From positions 124,001 through 188,000 of the forward strand of contig WKFI01000014.1 of NCBI GenBank assembly GCA_014872875.1: a DNA stretch of 64,000 nucleotides, given 5' to 3'. The DNA comes from Paracoccaceae bacterium. GTDB taxonomy: Bacteria > Pseudomonadota > Alphaproteobacteria > Rhodobacterales > Rhodobacteraceae. Below, in pieces: positions 17,400 through 27,369 of this stretch; position 1 is the stretch's first letter; every line of letters begins with the position of its first letter. The notes under the pieces are model-generated. The model saw only the letters and a list, made by a program, of their open reading frames with translations. It did no database searches and had not been told where the DNA came from. A program made the translations under genes and the position numbers.

Positions 17400-20254
17400 T
17401 CTGCTGCAACCCTTTGTGCGTCCAACATCGGTTTGAGATAGCGCCCCGTGTGGCTGCGCTCGACTTGTGCAACGTCTTCCGGCGTTCCCGTGGCCACGAT
17501 TTCACCGCCGCCATCGCCGCCTTCGGGGCCAATGTCGATGATCCAGTCCGCGGTTTTGACCACGTCCAGATTGTGTTCGATCACCACAACCGTGTTCCCC
17601 TGATCCACCAATTCATGTAGAACTTCCAACAGTTTGCGCACGTCTTCGAAATGCAGCCCTGTGGTTGGTTCATCGAGGATATAGAGCGTCCGACCGGTCG
17701 AGCGTTTCGAAAGTTCTTTGGACAGTTTGACCCGCTGCGCCTCACCGCCAGAAAGGGTGGTCGCCTGTTGCCCCACCTTGATATAGCCCAGCCCCACACG
17801 TGCCAGCGCGTCCATCTTGTCCCGGATCGAGGGTACCGCCTTGAAAAACTCCTGCGCGTCTTCGACCGTCATGTCCAGAACATCGGCAATGGACTTACCC
17901 TTGAACTTGATCTCAAGCGTTTCCCGATTGTAGCGGGCACCGTTGCAGGTTTCGCAGGTCACGTAGACGTCAGGCAGGAAGTGCATTTCGATCTTGATCA
18001 CCCCATCGCCTTGGCAGGCCTCGCACCGGCCACCCTTGACGTTGAAACTGAACCGCCCGGGCTTGTAACCGCGTGCCTTGGCCTCGGGCAGACCGGCGAA
18101 CCAGTCCCGAATGGGTGTGAAGGCCCCGGTATAGGTTGCCGGGTTGGATCGAGGCGTGCGTCCGATTGGGCGTTGGTCGATGTCGATCACCTTGTCCAGA
18201 TGCTCGAGCCCCTTGATCGTTTCGCACGGCGCAGGCGTTTGCCTTGCCCCGTTCAAACGCATGGAAGCCGTCTTGAACAATGTTTCGATCGTCAGCGTCG
18301 ACTTGCCGCCGCCCGAGACACCTGTCACGCAAACGAACTTGCCCAGCGGGAATTCCGCCGTCACGTTTTTCAGATTGTTGCCCGTCGCGTTGACCACAGT
18401 CAGGGATTTTCCATTTCCGGCGCGGCGTTCGGTTGGCACTGCGATCTCCCGCGTGCCGGACAGGTATTGGCCGGTGACAGAAGCTGCGTCCGACGCAATC
18501 TCGGACGGAGTTCCGTGACTGACAACCTGGCCGCCATGCACACCAGCCCCCGGACCGATGTCAAAGACGTAATCCGCTTCGCGGATCGCCTCTTCGTCAT
18601 GCTCCACCACGATGACGGTATTGCCTTGGTCGCGCAGGTTCTTCAGCGTGCCCAGCAGACGGTCATTGTCACGTTGGTGCAAGCCGATGGAAGGTTCATC
18701 CAGCACATACAGCACCCCGGTCAGCCCCGAACCGATTTGAGACGCCAGTCGGATCCGTTGGCTTTCGCCGCCCGACAAGGTTCCACTTGAACGTGACAGC
18801 GTAAGATATTCCAATCCCACGTTATTCAGGAACCCAAGACGCTCGCGGATTTCCTTGACGATAGCACGGGCAATCTCTTGTTTCTGGAGGCTCAGGTGGT
18901 TTGGGACATCCTCGATCCAAGCGAGCGCCTCGCGGATCGACATCTGCACGACCTGACCCACATGCAGGCCAGCGATTTTCACGGCAAGCGCTTCGTCCCG
19001 CAGGCGATAGCCATCACAGGCGCCACAAGGGCGGTTGTTCTGATAGCGTTCAAACTCTTCACGGACCCAATTGGAATCCGTCTCGCGGTAGCGACGTTCC
19101 ATGTTCGGAATCACGCCTTCGAACGTCCGCGTTACCTGATAGACGCGGCCGCCTTCGTCATAACGGAAGGGGATTTCATCCTCGCCCGAACCATACAGGA
19201 ACACTTGCTGGACGTGTTTCGGAAGCTCTTTCCAAGGGGTATTCTTGTCGAATTCATAATGCTTGGCGATGGCTTCGATGGTCTGCAGGAAATACGGCGA
19301 CTTTCCTTTGCGCCAAGGCGCCAGCGCCCCATCATAAACCTTGAGCGACTGGTCCGGCACCACGAGACGTTCGTCAAAGAACAGCTCAACACCCAGCCCG
19401 TCACATTCCGGACAGGCACCAAACGGTGCGTTGAAGGAAAACAGACGCGGTTCGATTTCCGGGATGGTGAAGCCGCTGACCGGGCAGGCAAAGTTTTCAC
19501 TGAACGTGATCCGCTCGGGGTCGCCGTCACGCGGTGCAGTTTCAAAGATCGCAATCCCGTCGGCCAGATCCAGGGCCGTGCGGAAGCTGTCGGCGAGCCG
19601 TGTTTCCATCCCTTCGCGGACCACAACCCGGTCCACCACCACGTCGATGTCATGACGGAATTTCTTGTCGAGCGTCGGCGGCTCGTCGAGTTCGTAGAAT
19701 TCACCATCCACCTTGACGCGCTGGAAGCCCTGCTTTCGCAGTTCAAGGAATTCCTTGCGATACTCACCTTTGCGGTCGCGAACAATGGGCGCGAGCAGAT
19801 AGCCGCGCGTGCCCTCCTCCAGTGTCATGGTGCGATCCACCATGTCCTGCACCTGCTGCGCTTCGATCGGCAGACCGGTGGCAGGGCTATACGGCGTGCC
19901 GGCCCGGGCAAAAAGCAGGCGCAGATAATCGTAGATCTCGGTCACGGTGCCGACGGTCGAACGCGGATTTTTCGACGTGGTTTTCTGTTCAATCGAGATC
20001 GCCGGGGACAGACCGCTGATATGGTCCACATCCGGTTTTTCCATCATGTCCAGGAACTGACGGGCATAGGCCGAAAGAGACTCCACATAACGGCGTTGCC
20101 CTTCGGCATAGATCGTGTCGAACGCCAGAGAGGACTTGCCCGACCCCGAAAGCCCGGTGATCACCACCAGCTGATCGCGCGGGATGTCCACGTCGATGCT
20201 TTTCAGGTTGTGTTCGCGCGCGCCGCGGACCTCGATGGTTTTCAGCTCTGCCAT
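17396..20254 (-). CDS. uvrA: Excinuclease ABC subunit A
   Basis: UvrA is the damage-sensing ATPase of nucleotide excision repair; it loads UvrB on damaged DNA. The protein has 952 residues, normal length, with two ABC modules: Walker [10 protein letters not shown] at 34-42 and GVSGGGKST in the second half, and signature motifs [11 protein letters not shown] and [11 protein letters not shown]. Both zinc-binding modules are complete (CPVSG ... CPECDG and CEACQGDG ... CETCNG). The ATG at 20254 is chosen by alignment of [18 protein letters not shown] with the family start and a G5 run upstream; the frame continues 26 codons further. No LexA site was recognised. Confidence 0.97.
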   Translation of the reverse strand: MAELKTIEVRGAREHNLKSIDVDIPRDQLVVITGLSGSGKSSLAFDTIYAEGQRRYVESLSAYARQFLDMMEKPDVDHISGLSPAISIEQKTTSKNPRSTVGTVTEIYDYLRLLFARAGTPYSPATGLPIEAQQVQDMVDRTMTLEEGTRGYLLAPIVRDRKGEYRKEFLELRKQGFQRVKVDGEFYELDEPPTLDKKFRHDIDVVVDRVVVREGMETRLADSFRTALDLADGIAIFETAPRDGDPERITFSENFACPVSGFTIPEIEPRLFSFNAPFGACPECDGLGVELFFDERLVVPDQSLKVYDGALAPWRKGKSPYFLQTIEAIAKHYEFDKNTPWKELPKHVQQVFLYGSGEDEIPFRYDEGGRVYQVTRTFEGVIPNMERRYRETDSNWVREEFERYQNNRPCGACDGYRLRDEALAVKIAGLHVGQVVQMSIREALAWIEDVPNHLSLQKQEIARAIVKEIRERLGFLNNVGLEYLTLSRSSGTLSGGESQRIRLASQIGSGLTGVLYVLDEPSIGLHQRDNDRLLGTLKNLRDQGNTVIVVEHDEEAIREADYVFDIGPGAGVHGGQVVSHGTPSEIASDAASVTGQYLSGTREIAVPTERRAGNGKSLTVVNATGNNLKNVTAEFPLGKFVCVTGVSGGGKSTLTIETLFKTASMRLNGARQTPAPCETIKGLEHLDKVIDIDQRPIGRTPRSNPATYTGAFTPIRDWFAGLPEAKARGYKPGRFSFNVKGGRCEACQGDGVIKIEMHFLPDVYVTCETCNGARYNRETLEIKFKGKSIADVLDMTVEDAQEFFKAVPSIRDKMDALARVGLGYIKVGQQATTLSGGEAQRVKLSKELSKRSTGRTLYILDEPTTGLHFEDVRKLLEVLHELVDQGNTVVVIEHNLDVVKTADWIIDIGPEGGDGGGEIVATGTPEDVAQVERSHTGRYLKPMLDAQRVAAE

Positions 20255-20370
20255 AGTGCCCCCAATACCCGTCACCCGGTGCTCTACCGGATGCCCGCTT
20301 CTAGAGATAGGGAAATAGGGCCGAGTCTCCAACCAAAAAATGAGAACATTAAAAGAACATTTAAGTTTGG

Positions 20371-21525
20371 TCAGAATTGATGGCGGGCTTTTGCCAAAAC
20401 TGCATGTATGGCAAATCCCCCCAGGAACAGCAGCAGCACTGTTAGTGCCATGGCGTTGAACCCGCCCAGAGACAACACCAGCACCAACAAGGGGGTTCCC
20501 AACGTGTTGCCCAGGTTGCCCGCCTGTGCCAGCGCGCCACTGGCCTCGGCCCGGTCGGTGGCTGAGGTATTGAGCTGTGGGATGGCAGCGAAACTGGCCC
20601 CCTGCACCAACCCCAGCGCAGCAGCCAGCGCCAGACAGGCGACCGGATCACCGGGCTTAACCCAAAGCCACAGTGAGGCAGCCGCACAGGCCAGGAACCC
20701 GATCTGCACCACGGTGACAGCGGTGACATGGCGTAACATCGCGACCCCGAGCGTCATTGAGACAGCAATACTTACCAAAGGCATGCTGCCCAGAACGAAG
20801 GCTCGCCAGGACGGGTCGATATAGGGTGGGATCACCGTCAGGATCGCCAGAAAGCAGATCGTGTAAAACAGCCACCCTGCCGCCGGAGCGTTTTTCCAGG
20901 GCGACGCATAAATCTGTGCGTGCAGTCCTGGCAGGCTGCGAAGCGTGGGCATCGGTTCAGAGGGAAGTTTCGCCACGGATTTCAACACCACCTGCAAAGC
21001 CGTTGCCAACACGGCCATGTAAATCGCATGGGCAGCAAACAGTGACAGCACTCCGGCCCGCTCAACCAGCGGCAAACCCAGCCAGGCCAGAAGTGTGAAG
21101 GTGACGCCAAAAAACGTGCTCCAAAGCGTCATGGTAAAGCCCCGTGCCCGGTCCGAACTCAGTTGCGCAATCAATGTCGGGGCTGCCACGACCAACCCAA
21201 GATGGGACACGCCTTCGATTACGCGCAAAGCAAGAAAGACGGAAAAGGCCGGAGCCATCCATTGCGCAGCACTGATCGCGGCCCCCAACCACAGGCACCA
21301 GACCATGGTGCGTCGGTACCCTACGGCAGCGACGATCCGGGCCGCCACAATGCCCAACAGGATGCCGACCACCCCGACCAGCGATACTGCAAACGCCAAG
21401 GTTCCCGGTGGCAGCGGATATACATCGTCCAGCTGAGAAAAGATGATGCTGACCTTGGCATATTGGCCGGCAGCGCCAAGACCTGCGCACCAGATTGCCA
21501 GCACAACGCCCCAACGGGTCATCAC
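20371..21525 (-). CDS. Major facilitator superfamily transporter
   Basis: A 384-residue membrane protein with about 12 hydrophobic segments and the halves typical of MFS carriers ([22 protein letters not shown] between helices 2 and 3). The sequence resembles small-solute or drug exporters, but no substrate can be given. The start region reads TGA-GTG-ATG: the preceding methyltransferase gene stops immediately before GTG at 21525, and an ATG follows at 21522, so the two genes are very likely translationally coupled. Confidence 0.86.
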   Translation of the reverse strand: MMTRWGVVLAIWCAGLGAAGQYAKVSIIFSQLDDVYPLPPGTLAFAVSLVGVVGILLGIVAARIVAAVGYRRTMVWCLWLGAAISAAQWMAPAFSVFLALRVIEGVSHLGLVVAAPTLIAQLSSDRARGFTMTLWSTFFGVTFTLLAWLGLPLVERAGVLSLFAAHAIYMAVLATALQVVLKSVAKLPSEPMPTLRSLPGLHAQIYASPWKNAPAAGWLFYTICFLAILTVIPPYIDPSWRAFVLGSMPLVSIAVSMTLGVAMLRHVTAVTVVQIGFLACAAASLWLWVKPGDPVACLALAAALGLVQGASFAAIPQLNTSATDRAEASGALAQAGNLGNTLGTPLLVLVLSLGGFNAMALTVLLLFLGGFAIHAVLAKARHQF

Positions 21526-22086
21526 TCAGGTCTTCTGCGCGATGGCCCACGCGCAAATGGGCATCATGGGGTCATTGTCCAGCGGATCGTTTTCTTCATC
21601 ATATTCGGGGGGCCAAGCCTCTTCCATATTGCGAAGGGCGGCATTTCGATTACCCCATTGACGCGAAACAATCGCCTCTTCATCAAATCCGCACTCGATC
21701 AGCAGGTTCTTCAGCCCGCGTGCCGACCAACGCGAGCAATCATTGGGCGCTGCATGAAACGGGATGAAAAACGGAACCGCCAGCCAGAAATGCCCGCCCT
21801 TGCGCAGCATCCGGCGCACATTCTTGGTGGCCTGATAGGGGCGGTCCAGATGCTCCCATACCTGATTGGCAATCACTAGGTCGAATTTCTGCGGGCGGCC
21901 ATCTTCGCCCAAAACCGGTCCTTCGCAGATATCGTACTCGGGATAACGGAATTGCCGGTATTCTCGAAAGTTGAACATCTGGCCCCATTTACCTGAAATC
22001 TCAGCAACTTCCAGGCTTTGAGGGTTCAACGCACGGATCATGCCGCGGCTGGATTTGGCCATCACGATACGGTTCAGACTCGGCAC
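21526..22086 (-). CDS. SAM-dependent methyltransferase (type 11-like)
   Basis: A 186-residue protein with a class I methyltransferase core: SLEVAEISGKWG (motif I region), DLVIANQVWEHLDRPYQATKNVRRMLRKGGHFWLAVPFFIPFH, a pattern common in sugar- or lipid-modifying methyltransferases. I chose the GTG at 22086 because AAGGGGG lies seven bases upstream; the frame reaches 22143 without another such site, and an ATG exists at 22062. Its stop touches the start of the MFS gene, suggesting that the two proteins make and export, or take up, the same compound. That link is inference. Confidence 0.78.
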   Translation of the reverse strand: MPSLNRIVMAKSSRGMIRALNPQSLEVAEISGKWGQMFNFREYRQFRYPEYDICEGPVLGEDGRPQKFDLVIANQVWEHLDRPYQATKNVRRMLRKGGHFWLAVPFFIPFHAAPNDCSRWSARGLKNLLIECGFDEEAIVSRQWGNRNAALRNMEEAWPPEYDEENDPLDNDPMMPICAWAIAQKT

Positions 22087-22247
22087 TGCTTGCCCCCTTG
22101 GTTTTAAAGGCAACAGATCACAGGGGCGGACGCGGCTCAACACCGGGTATGCGATTTGACGGTTTTTCCCCGTCCCTTAGTCGCCGATGGGGTTAGTATG
22201 AAGGTGGATTTTCGACCATTGCATTTGCGTAGTATCAGGAGCCAGTC

Positions 22248-23963
22248 ATGACCTTTCGCCGTCTGAGCACCGCCGCCCTCTGTTTGATCCCCGTTATGGC
22301 CGCGGCCGAAACCCGACCCGCCGCTGTTCTGGTTCTGGACGGATCCGGTTCGATGTGGGGGCAGATCGAGGGTACTGCCAAGATCACCATCGCCCAACAG
22401 GTCGTGGGCGATCTGATGCAAACCCTTCCGCAGGATCTGGATCTGGGGCTGACGGTCTATGGCCATCGGCGCAAGGGTGATTGCAGCGATATCGAAACCC
22501 TCATCGCGCCAGGGGCAGGCACACATGCCGCAATCGCACAGGCCGTGAACAGCATCAAACCCAAAGGCAAGACGCCAATGGCAGATTCGGTGGTCGCCGC
22601 CGCGCAAGCCCTGCGCTACACGGAAGACGCTGCAACGGTGATCCTCGTCTCGGACGGGATCGAAACCTGTGTTCCGGATGTCTGCGCCGTTGCACGGGAA
22701 TTGGAGGAGACCGGTGTGGATTTTACGGCGCATGTCGTTGGCTTCGATGTCTCGGACCCCGAGGCACAGGCCCAGTTTCAATGTCTGGCCGAGGCAACTG
22801 GTGGCACGTTCCTGTCAGCAGACGATGCCACCAGCCTGACAGCGGCGCTGACACAAGTCGCCGCGGCACCCGAACCCAAGCCTGAGATTTCACCGGAACC
22901 GGAACCGCAACCGGCACGGATCTATATGACCGCCGAAGAGGAATTCGGATCGTCGGTACGTTCAGTCGATGTCCTGTGGGAGATTGTTGCCGAAGACGGC
23001 AGCCCCGTGATGGAACCCACGCAGCTGCCCTTTCACGAAGCCACCCTGCCCTCTGGTACATACACGATCCGAGCAAAACGTCTGAGCGATGGGTCCCTCA
23101 GGGAGCGGCAGATCACGGTCGGGTCCGGACGGCGGAGCGAAGTAAAGTTTGTCTTTTCGCAGATTTTGCCCGACGCCACGCTGGTCGCCCCGTCCTCGGG
23201 CATAGCCGGGGATATGGTTCAGGTCACATGGACCGGACCGGATGCCCCCCAAGATTACATCGATACCGCCCCGATCGGGGCCGACAATGGCACTTATGTC
23301 ACCTATGAATACACCTCCAGCGGCAGCCCATTGATGTTGCGCCTGCCAACGGAGCCCGGGGAATACGATATCCGATACATCCTGGCCGAAGGTGTACAGG
23401 ACCTCGCCCGCATCCCGATCACGGTGACCGAGCGCGGTTTCTCGCTCAACGCGCCGGAGACGGCTGCGGTTGGTGCGACGGTGAATGTCGGCTGGACCGG
23501 TGGCGGGTTTGACGAAGACTATTTGGTGATTGCTCCAACCGGCTCAGGACCGGGCGACTACCTGACCTATGAATATGTGCGCAAGGGCAACCCCACGCCG
23601 CTGCGCATGCCGCTGACGCCCGGCACCTATGAGCTGCGTTATGTTGTTGGGCAGGATGTTTCGGTTGGAACAAGTCAACCGCTGACCGTTATGGATATCT
23701 CCGTCACGCTGACCGCCCCGGAACGGGCGAAAGCCGGAGAGAGTGTCAACGTTTCCTATGACGGCCCGAATTACGATGGGGACTACCTGACTTTCGTAAA
23801 GCCCGGAGCAGACCCGGGCGCCTATCTGACCTACGAATACACCCGTGCGGGCAACCCGCTCCAGATCCCCGCCCCAGAAGAGCCTGGCACATATGAGCTG
23901 CGCTATATTTCGACAGTAGCTCAGACCCGCGTCTTTGCGGCTGTGCCGGTCATCGTGGAATGA
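22248..23963 (+). CDS. Exported von Willebrand A domain protein with three tandem beta-domains
   Basis: A 571-residue secreted or periplasmic protein. It has a signal peptide (residues 1 to about 20, ending MAAAE), then a VWA domain (about 25-200) with an intact MIDAS start DGSGSMWG at 31-38. A proline/glutamate-rich linker (about 205-220) is followed by a beta-rich region and three similar units of about 85-90 residues beginning near 309, 396 and 485, each with the core (T/Y)VTYEY or YLTYEY followed by G(N/S)P and a terminal GEYDIRY/GTYELRY. AGGAG lies before the ATG. It stands alone between divergent and convergent neighbours. Metal-dependent protein binding is likely; the partner is unknown. 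Confidence 0.85.
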   Translation: MTFRRLSTAALCLIPVMAAAETRPAAVLVLDGSGSMWGQIEGTAKITIAQQVVGDLMQTLPQDLDLGLTVYGHRRKGDCSDIETLIAPGAGTHAAIAQAVNSIKPKGKTPMADSVVAAAQALRYTEDAATVILVSDGIETCVPDVCAVARELEETGVDFTAHVVGFDVSDPEAQAQFQCLAEATGGTFLSADDATSLTAALTQVAAAPEPKPEISPEPEPQPARIYMTAEEEFGSSVRSVDVLWEIVAEDGSPVMEPTQLPFHEATLPSGTYTIRAKRLSDGSLRERQITVGSGRRSEVKFVFSQILPDATLVAPSSGIAGDMVQVTWTGPDAPQDYIDTAPIGADNGTYVTYEYTSSGSPLMLRLPTEPGEYDIRYILAEGVQDLARIPITVTERGFSLNAPETAAVGATVNVGWTGGGFDEDYLVIAPTGSGPGDYLTYEYVRKGNPTPLRMPLTPGTYELRYVVGQDVSVGTSQPLTVMDISVTLTAPERAKAGESVNVSYDGPNYDGDYLTFVKPGADPGAYLTYEYTRAGNPLQIPAPEEPGTYELRYISTVAQTRVFAAVPVIVE

Positions 23964-24062
23964 GCAAGGTCTGACGTTAGGGAAACTGGGTCAAAAGGTG
24001 TACTCTGTGGTCGGCAAGGCGACTTCCGCCAAGCCATTTTCAGAACACGGGGGACGACGACC

Positions 24063-24476
24063 ATGACCATGACTCAGACAGCCCGCGACTTCTTTGAAGC
24101 CTGCGAAACCGGACAAGGTTGGGAGGCTTGCAAACAGTATTGCCACGACGGTGCGACCTTTTCCGCGCAAGCAGATGCGCTGGCAGACGTTTCCTCTGTC
24201 GAGGCTTACTCGGAATGGATGAAGGGCCTTCTGGTGCCGTTGCCCGACGGGCATTACGAGCTCAAGTCCTTTGCTGCAGACGAAGAGAACGGTAACGTTA
24301 CCGCGGCGGCTGTGTTTCACGGAACGCATACGGTGGATGCCGGAAATGGAGCGCCGACAAACAAATCCGTAGCGGCGGACTACGTCTATGTGATGGATTT
24401 CGATGGCGACAAGATCAAACACATGACCAAGATTTGGAATGACGCCCATTCGCTGAAGCAGCTGGGTTGGGCCTGA
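24063..24476 (+). CDS. SnoaL/NTF2-like fold protein
   Basis: A 137-residue protein of the cone-shaped NTF2-like superfamily, which includes small isomerases, dehydratases and ligand-binding proteins. It begins TARDFFEACETGQGWEACKQYCHDGATFSAQ and ends YVYVMDFDGDKIKHMTKIWND, as expected for a SnoaL-like polyketide-cyclase-type member. No catalytic residues can be assigned with certainty. GGGGGACGACGACC precedes the ATG. A bidirectional hairpin separates it from the convergent lpdA gene. Confidence 0.78.
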   Translation: MTMTQTARDFFEACETGQGWEACKQYCHDGATFSAQADALADVSSVEAYSEWMKGLLVPLPDGHYELKSFAADEENGNVTAAAVFHGTHTVDAGNGAPTNKSVAADYVYVMDFDGDKIKHMTKIWNDAHSLKQLGWA

Positions 24477-24483
24477 ACGAAAA

Positions 24484-24506
24484 ACGCCCGCCAAACTGGC
24501 GGGCGT
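24484..24506. terminator. Terminator between SnoaL-like gene and lpdA
   Basis: A ten-base perfect inverted repeat (ACGCCCGCCA with TGGCGGGCGT) with a three-base loop. On the minus strand it is followed by TTTTCGT and so should end lpdA; on the plus strand the T-rich tail is weak. Confidence 0.85.
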
Positions 24507-24530
24507 CCGTTCTTGGATCAGGCCAAAGTT

Positions 24531-25925
24531 CTACATGTGAATGACGCGGTCATACGCGTCCAGCACGCTTTCATGCATCATCTCTGACAAGGTCGGATGC
24601 GGGAAGACTGTGTGCATCAGGTCTTCCTCGGTGGTTTCCAACTGGCGGCCCACCACATAGCCCTGGATCATCTCGGTCACTTCAGCCCCAACCATATGCG
24701 CGCCCAGCAACTCGCCGGTTTTGGCATCGAAGATGGTCTTGATCATGCCTTCGGGTTCGCCCAGGGCAATCGCCTTGCCATTGCCGATGAACGGGAAGCG
24801 CCCGACCTTAATGTCATACCCCAGTTCCTTGGCCTTGGCTTCGGAATAGCCGACACTGGCCACCTGCGGATGGCAATAGGTACAGCCCGCGATACTTTCC
24901 GGCTTGACCGGATGAGCGTGCTTGCCTGCGATCAGTTCGGCTACCATGACGCCTTCATGGGACGCCTTGTGCGCCAGCCAGGGTGCGCCTGCGATATCGC
25001 CAATGGCATAGAGCCCGTCCACGCCGGTCCGGCAATACGCATCCGTGACCACATGGGTACGATCCACCTTGACGCCCAAAGCCTCCAGCCCCAAACCTTC
25101 GACATTGCCGACGATGCCGACGGCAGAAATCACCGTGTCGAAATCGTGCTTTTCGATCTTTCCGCCGGTTTCGATATGGGCGGTGACTTTACCTTTGGCG
25201 CGGTCGAGCTGCTTGACCATGGCTTTCTCCATGATCTTCATGCCCTGCTTTTGGAAGGCTTTCTTGGCAAAGGCCGAAATCTCGGCATCCTCGACAGGCA
25301 ACACGCGGTCCATCACCTCGACCACGGTCGTGTCGGCACCCAAAGTGTTGTAGAAGCTGGCAAATTCGATACCGATGGCACCGGAGCCGATGACCAACAG
25401 TTTCTTGGGCATGCGGACCGGATCCAGGGCATGCTTGTAGGTCCAGACCAGATCGCCATCGGCCTCCAGCCCCGGCAATTCGCGCGCACGCGCACCGGTC
25501 GCCAGAACGATGTTCTTGGCGGTCAGTTCCTCGGTGCCCTTGTCGGTCTTGACGGTGACCTTTCCCTTGGCCGGGATCGTGGCTTCACCCATGACCACAT
25601 CGACCTTGTTCTTCTTCAGCAGGTGACCAATGCCACCAGACAGCTGCTTGGCCACACCACGCGATCGTTTGACGACAGCGTCCAGATCATACCCGATCTT
25701 GTCAGCCTTCAAACCGAACTCGCCCGCACGTTCCATCAGGTGGAACACTTCGGATGAACGCAACAGCGCTTTGGTTGGGATGCAGCCCCAGTTCAGGCAA
25801 ATGCCACCCAGATGTTCCCGTTCGACCACGCAGGTTTTCAGCCCCAATTGGGCAGCCCGAATGGCGGCTACATATCCCCCGGGACCTGCCCCGATTACAA
25901 TGACGTCAAAGGTTTTGGCGGCCAT
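24531..25925 (-). CDS. lpdA: Dihydrolipoyl dehydrogenase (E3)
   Basis: The FAD enzyme that reoxidises dihydrolipoyl groups of 2-oxoacid dehydrogenase complexes with NAD+. It has 464 residues. FDVIVIGAGPGGYVA (6-20) binds FAD, GGICLNWGCIPTKA holds the redox cysteines C43 and C48, LLVIGSGAIGIEFA binds NAD, and H443-E448 in PHPTLSE form the catalytic dyad. The ATG at 25925 follows AGGGGAAAAC; the frame extends 11 codons upstream without a ribosome site. The gene is about 20 kb from the pdh operon, yet both carry the same 18-base palindrome upstream, so this E3 probably serves pyruvate dehydrogenase. Confidence 0.96.
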   Translation of the reverse strand: MAAKTFDVIVIGAGPGGYVAAIRAAQLGLKTCVVEREHLGGICLNWGCIPTKALLRSSEVFHLMERAGEFGLKADKIGYDLDAVVKRSRGVAKQLSGGIGHLLKKNKVDVVMGEATIPAKGKVTVKTDKGTEELTAKNIVLATGARARELPGLEADGDLVWTYKHALDPVRMPKKLLVIGSGAIGIEFASFYNTLGADTTVVEVMDRVLPVEDAEISAFAKKAFQKQGMKIMEKAMVKQLDRAKGKVTAHIETGGKIEKHDFDTVISAVGIVGNVEGLGLEALGVKVDRTHVVTDAYCRTGVDGLYAIGDIAGAPWLAHKASHEGVMVAELIAGKHAHPVKPESIAGCTYCHPQVASVGYSEAKAKELGYDIKVGRFPFIGNGKAIALGEPEGMIKTIFDAKTGELLGAHMVGAEVTEMIQGYVVGRQLETTEEDLMHTVFPHPTLSEMMHESVLDAYDRVIHM

Positions 25926-25969
25926 GTTTTCCCCTATGCATTCCCAGTGGCGCAACACGTTTCAAAAAC

Positions 25970-25987
25970 TAGTTTACCATTAAACTA
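25970..25987. promoter_or_regulatory. Palindromic operator upstream of lpdA
   Basis: TAGTTTACCATTAAACTA is a perfect palindrome with 7-base arms and a 4-base spacer. It ends 44 bases before the lpdA start codon, in the expected promoter zone. An element with identical arms and spacer length lies before pdhA at 45884-45901. Two exact copies upstream of genes for the same enzyme complex make a shared repressor or activator site likely. The cognate protein is unknown. Confidence 0.7.
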
Positions 25988-26164
25988 ATTTTCAGATCAC
26001 TTCAATGCGCGTCATCCGCGACAAATGCGTCGCAGGTGATCGGAGCAAAAATATTCTTACGACTCTGGGTTTGGGCTTTGCGCTTTGCCGCAAACCTGAA
26101 ACTCTCGTGTCCAGAAAGAATGCGCAAATCAATTTGAGAATCCAACTCGGAAACCGGAGATTTC

Positions 26165-26605
26165 ATGAGAAAAACCATCAAGGACCTGCTGCTGGCCCTG
26201 CTGAATGCCACGTTGATCCTGGTCGCGCTGTGCCTGTTCTTTGCTTGGCAGCTTTCCGCAACCGCCAGCGAAATCGCAACCAACTTTGCCAAGTCACTGG
26301 TACCGCTGGCCCCCTTGCGGGCTGACGTTCAGGGGCTGTCCGACGAGCTCAAATCGCTCAGGGCGGAACTGTCCGGCTTGGGCGACAAGGTCGGAGAAGA
26401 AGCCAGCGCCGATCTATATGTGCTGCGTTCGCGGATCGAGGCTTATGATCTAAAAATATCCGAGCTCAAGACGCGGTTTGCAGAGTTGGACGAAGTGCCA
26501 GACCAATTGATCGACAAAGCCATTGAACAAAGCGTGGACCGCGTGGCTATGCGCATGATCGAGTTCCGGGGTTGCGTGCCGCAGGATCCTGCCGATCTGA
26601 AATAA
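26165..26605 (+). CDS. Small membrane-anchored coiled-coil protein, unknown function
   Basis: A 146-residue protein that I do not recognise. Residues about 7-30 form one transmembrane helix (LLLALLNATLILVALCLFFAW) and residues about 50-125 are rich in heptad-like leucine and charged residues (LSDELKSLRAELSGLGDKV ... LYVLRSRIEAYDLKISELKTRFAEL), so a coiled coil outside or under the membrane is expected. GGAG stands seven bases before the ATG. A hairpin follows the stop. No enzymatic motif is visible. Confidence 0.7.
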   Translation: MRKTIKDLLLALLNATLILVALCLFFAWQLSATASEIATNFAKSLVPLAPLRADVQGLSDELKSLRAELSGLGDKVGEEASADLYVLRSRIEAYDLKISELKTRFAELDEVPDQLIDKAIEQSVDRVAMRMIEFRGCVPQDPADLK

Positions 26606-26630
26606 ACTGGCCTGACAGGGACAAAGCAAA

Positions 26631-26656
26631 GGCCGGATCCAACACAGGATCCGGCC
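26631..26656. terminator. Hairpin between convergent genes
   Basis: A perfect ten-base inverted repeat (GGCCGGATCC with GGATCCGGCC, six-base loop) lies between the coiled-coil gene and the DUF924 gene. On the minus strand it is followed by TTTGCTTTG, a modest T-rich tail; the plus strand has none. Confidence 0.6.
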
Positions 26657-26686
26657 CAAAATCTCACTGTCTCTCGACTGGTAGGC

Positions 26687-27265
26687 TCAGCTTGCCGCCT
26701 GCAGCTCCCGCACGGTTTCGCCGTAACCGCCTGCTTGAACGTAATCCCGTTCGGCGCCCGTGCTGTTTCGGGCCAGCGCATCATTGCGATACGGGAAACG
26801 ACCGAATTTGCGGATCACTTCACGATGGGCCCGGGCATGCAGAAGGTTCGATGCTCCGCCTTGGGGCATACGCTCCTTCATCAGACGCACGCAGCGTTCC
26901 TGATCGCACAGGTTTTCCGAATGCATCATGGGTAGATAGAAGAACTGGCGGGCCGGTTCATCGATCTTCAGATCCCAACCTTTGTCTACGGCCGCCTTGG
27001 CCGCAGCCAGCGCGGCCCTGTCCGAGGCAAAAGCCTTTCCGGATCCGCGGAACATGTTTCGAGAGAACTGATCCATCAAGATGATATAGGCCAAGGTCCC
27101 CGACGGGTAAGTCAGCCAAAGCGAGAACCGGCCTTCGCAGCCCTGCTCCCACATCTTTAGGAATTTCTCCCGGATTTCCGCGTCCAGCTCTTCGTCAGAG
27201 CGGTACCAGCCCTGCGGACCAACCTCGTCCAACCAGTAACTCAAAATTTCTTCGGGCCCGGACAT
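26687..27265 (-). CDS. DUF924 family protein
   Basis: A 192-residue protein of the DUF924 family, whose members have a TPR-like all-helical fold and no established reaction. Typical segments are ILSYWLDEVGPQGWYRSDEELDAEI at the start, GTLAYIILMDQFSRNMFRGSGKAFASD in the middle, and PFMH-like FFYLPMMHSENL and FGRFPYRNDALAR towards the end. GGAG lies eight bases before the ATG. It follows an MFS gene on the same strand after 104 bases. Confidence 0.88.
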   Translation of the reverse strand: MSGPEEILSYWLDEVGPQGWYRSDEELDAEIREKFLKMWEQGCEGRFSLWLTYPSGTLAYIILMDQFSRNMFRGSGKAFASDRAALAAAKAAVDKGWDLKIDEPARQFFYLPMMHSENLCDQERCVRLMKERMPQGGASNLLHARAHREVIRKFGRFPYRNDALARNSTGAERDYVQAGGYGETVRELQAAS

Positions 27266-27369
27266 CCCATAGTCTCCACGTTAACTGCCTTTGCCTGTTT
27301 GTTTTTTACATTTCTTTTACAGGCACGTTACAGTAACAAATTGCAACAGCGCGACATGATTGGCGAAGA

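Noticed and set aside
18878-20380. A 500-codon plus-strand frame inside uvrA
   Set aside because: Antisense shadow of uvrA; composition rich in His, Arg and Gln, no family resemblance.
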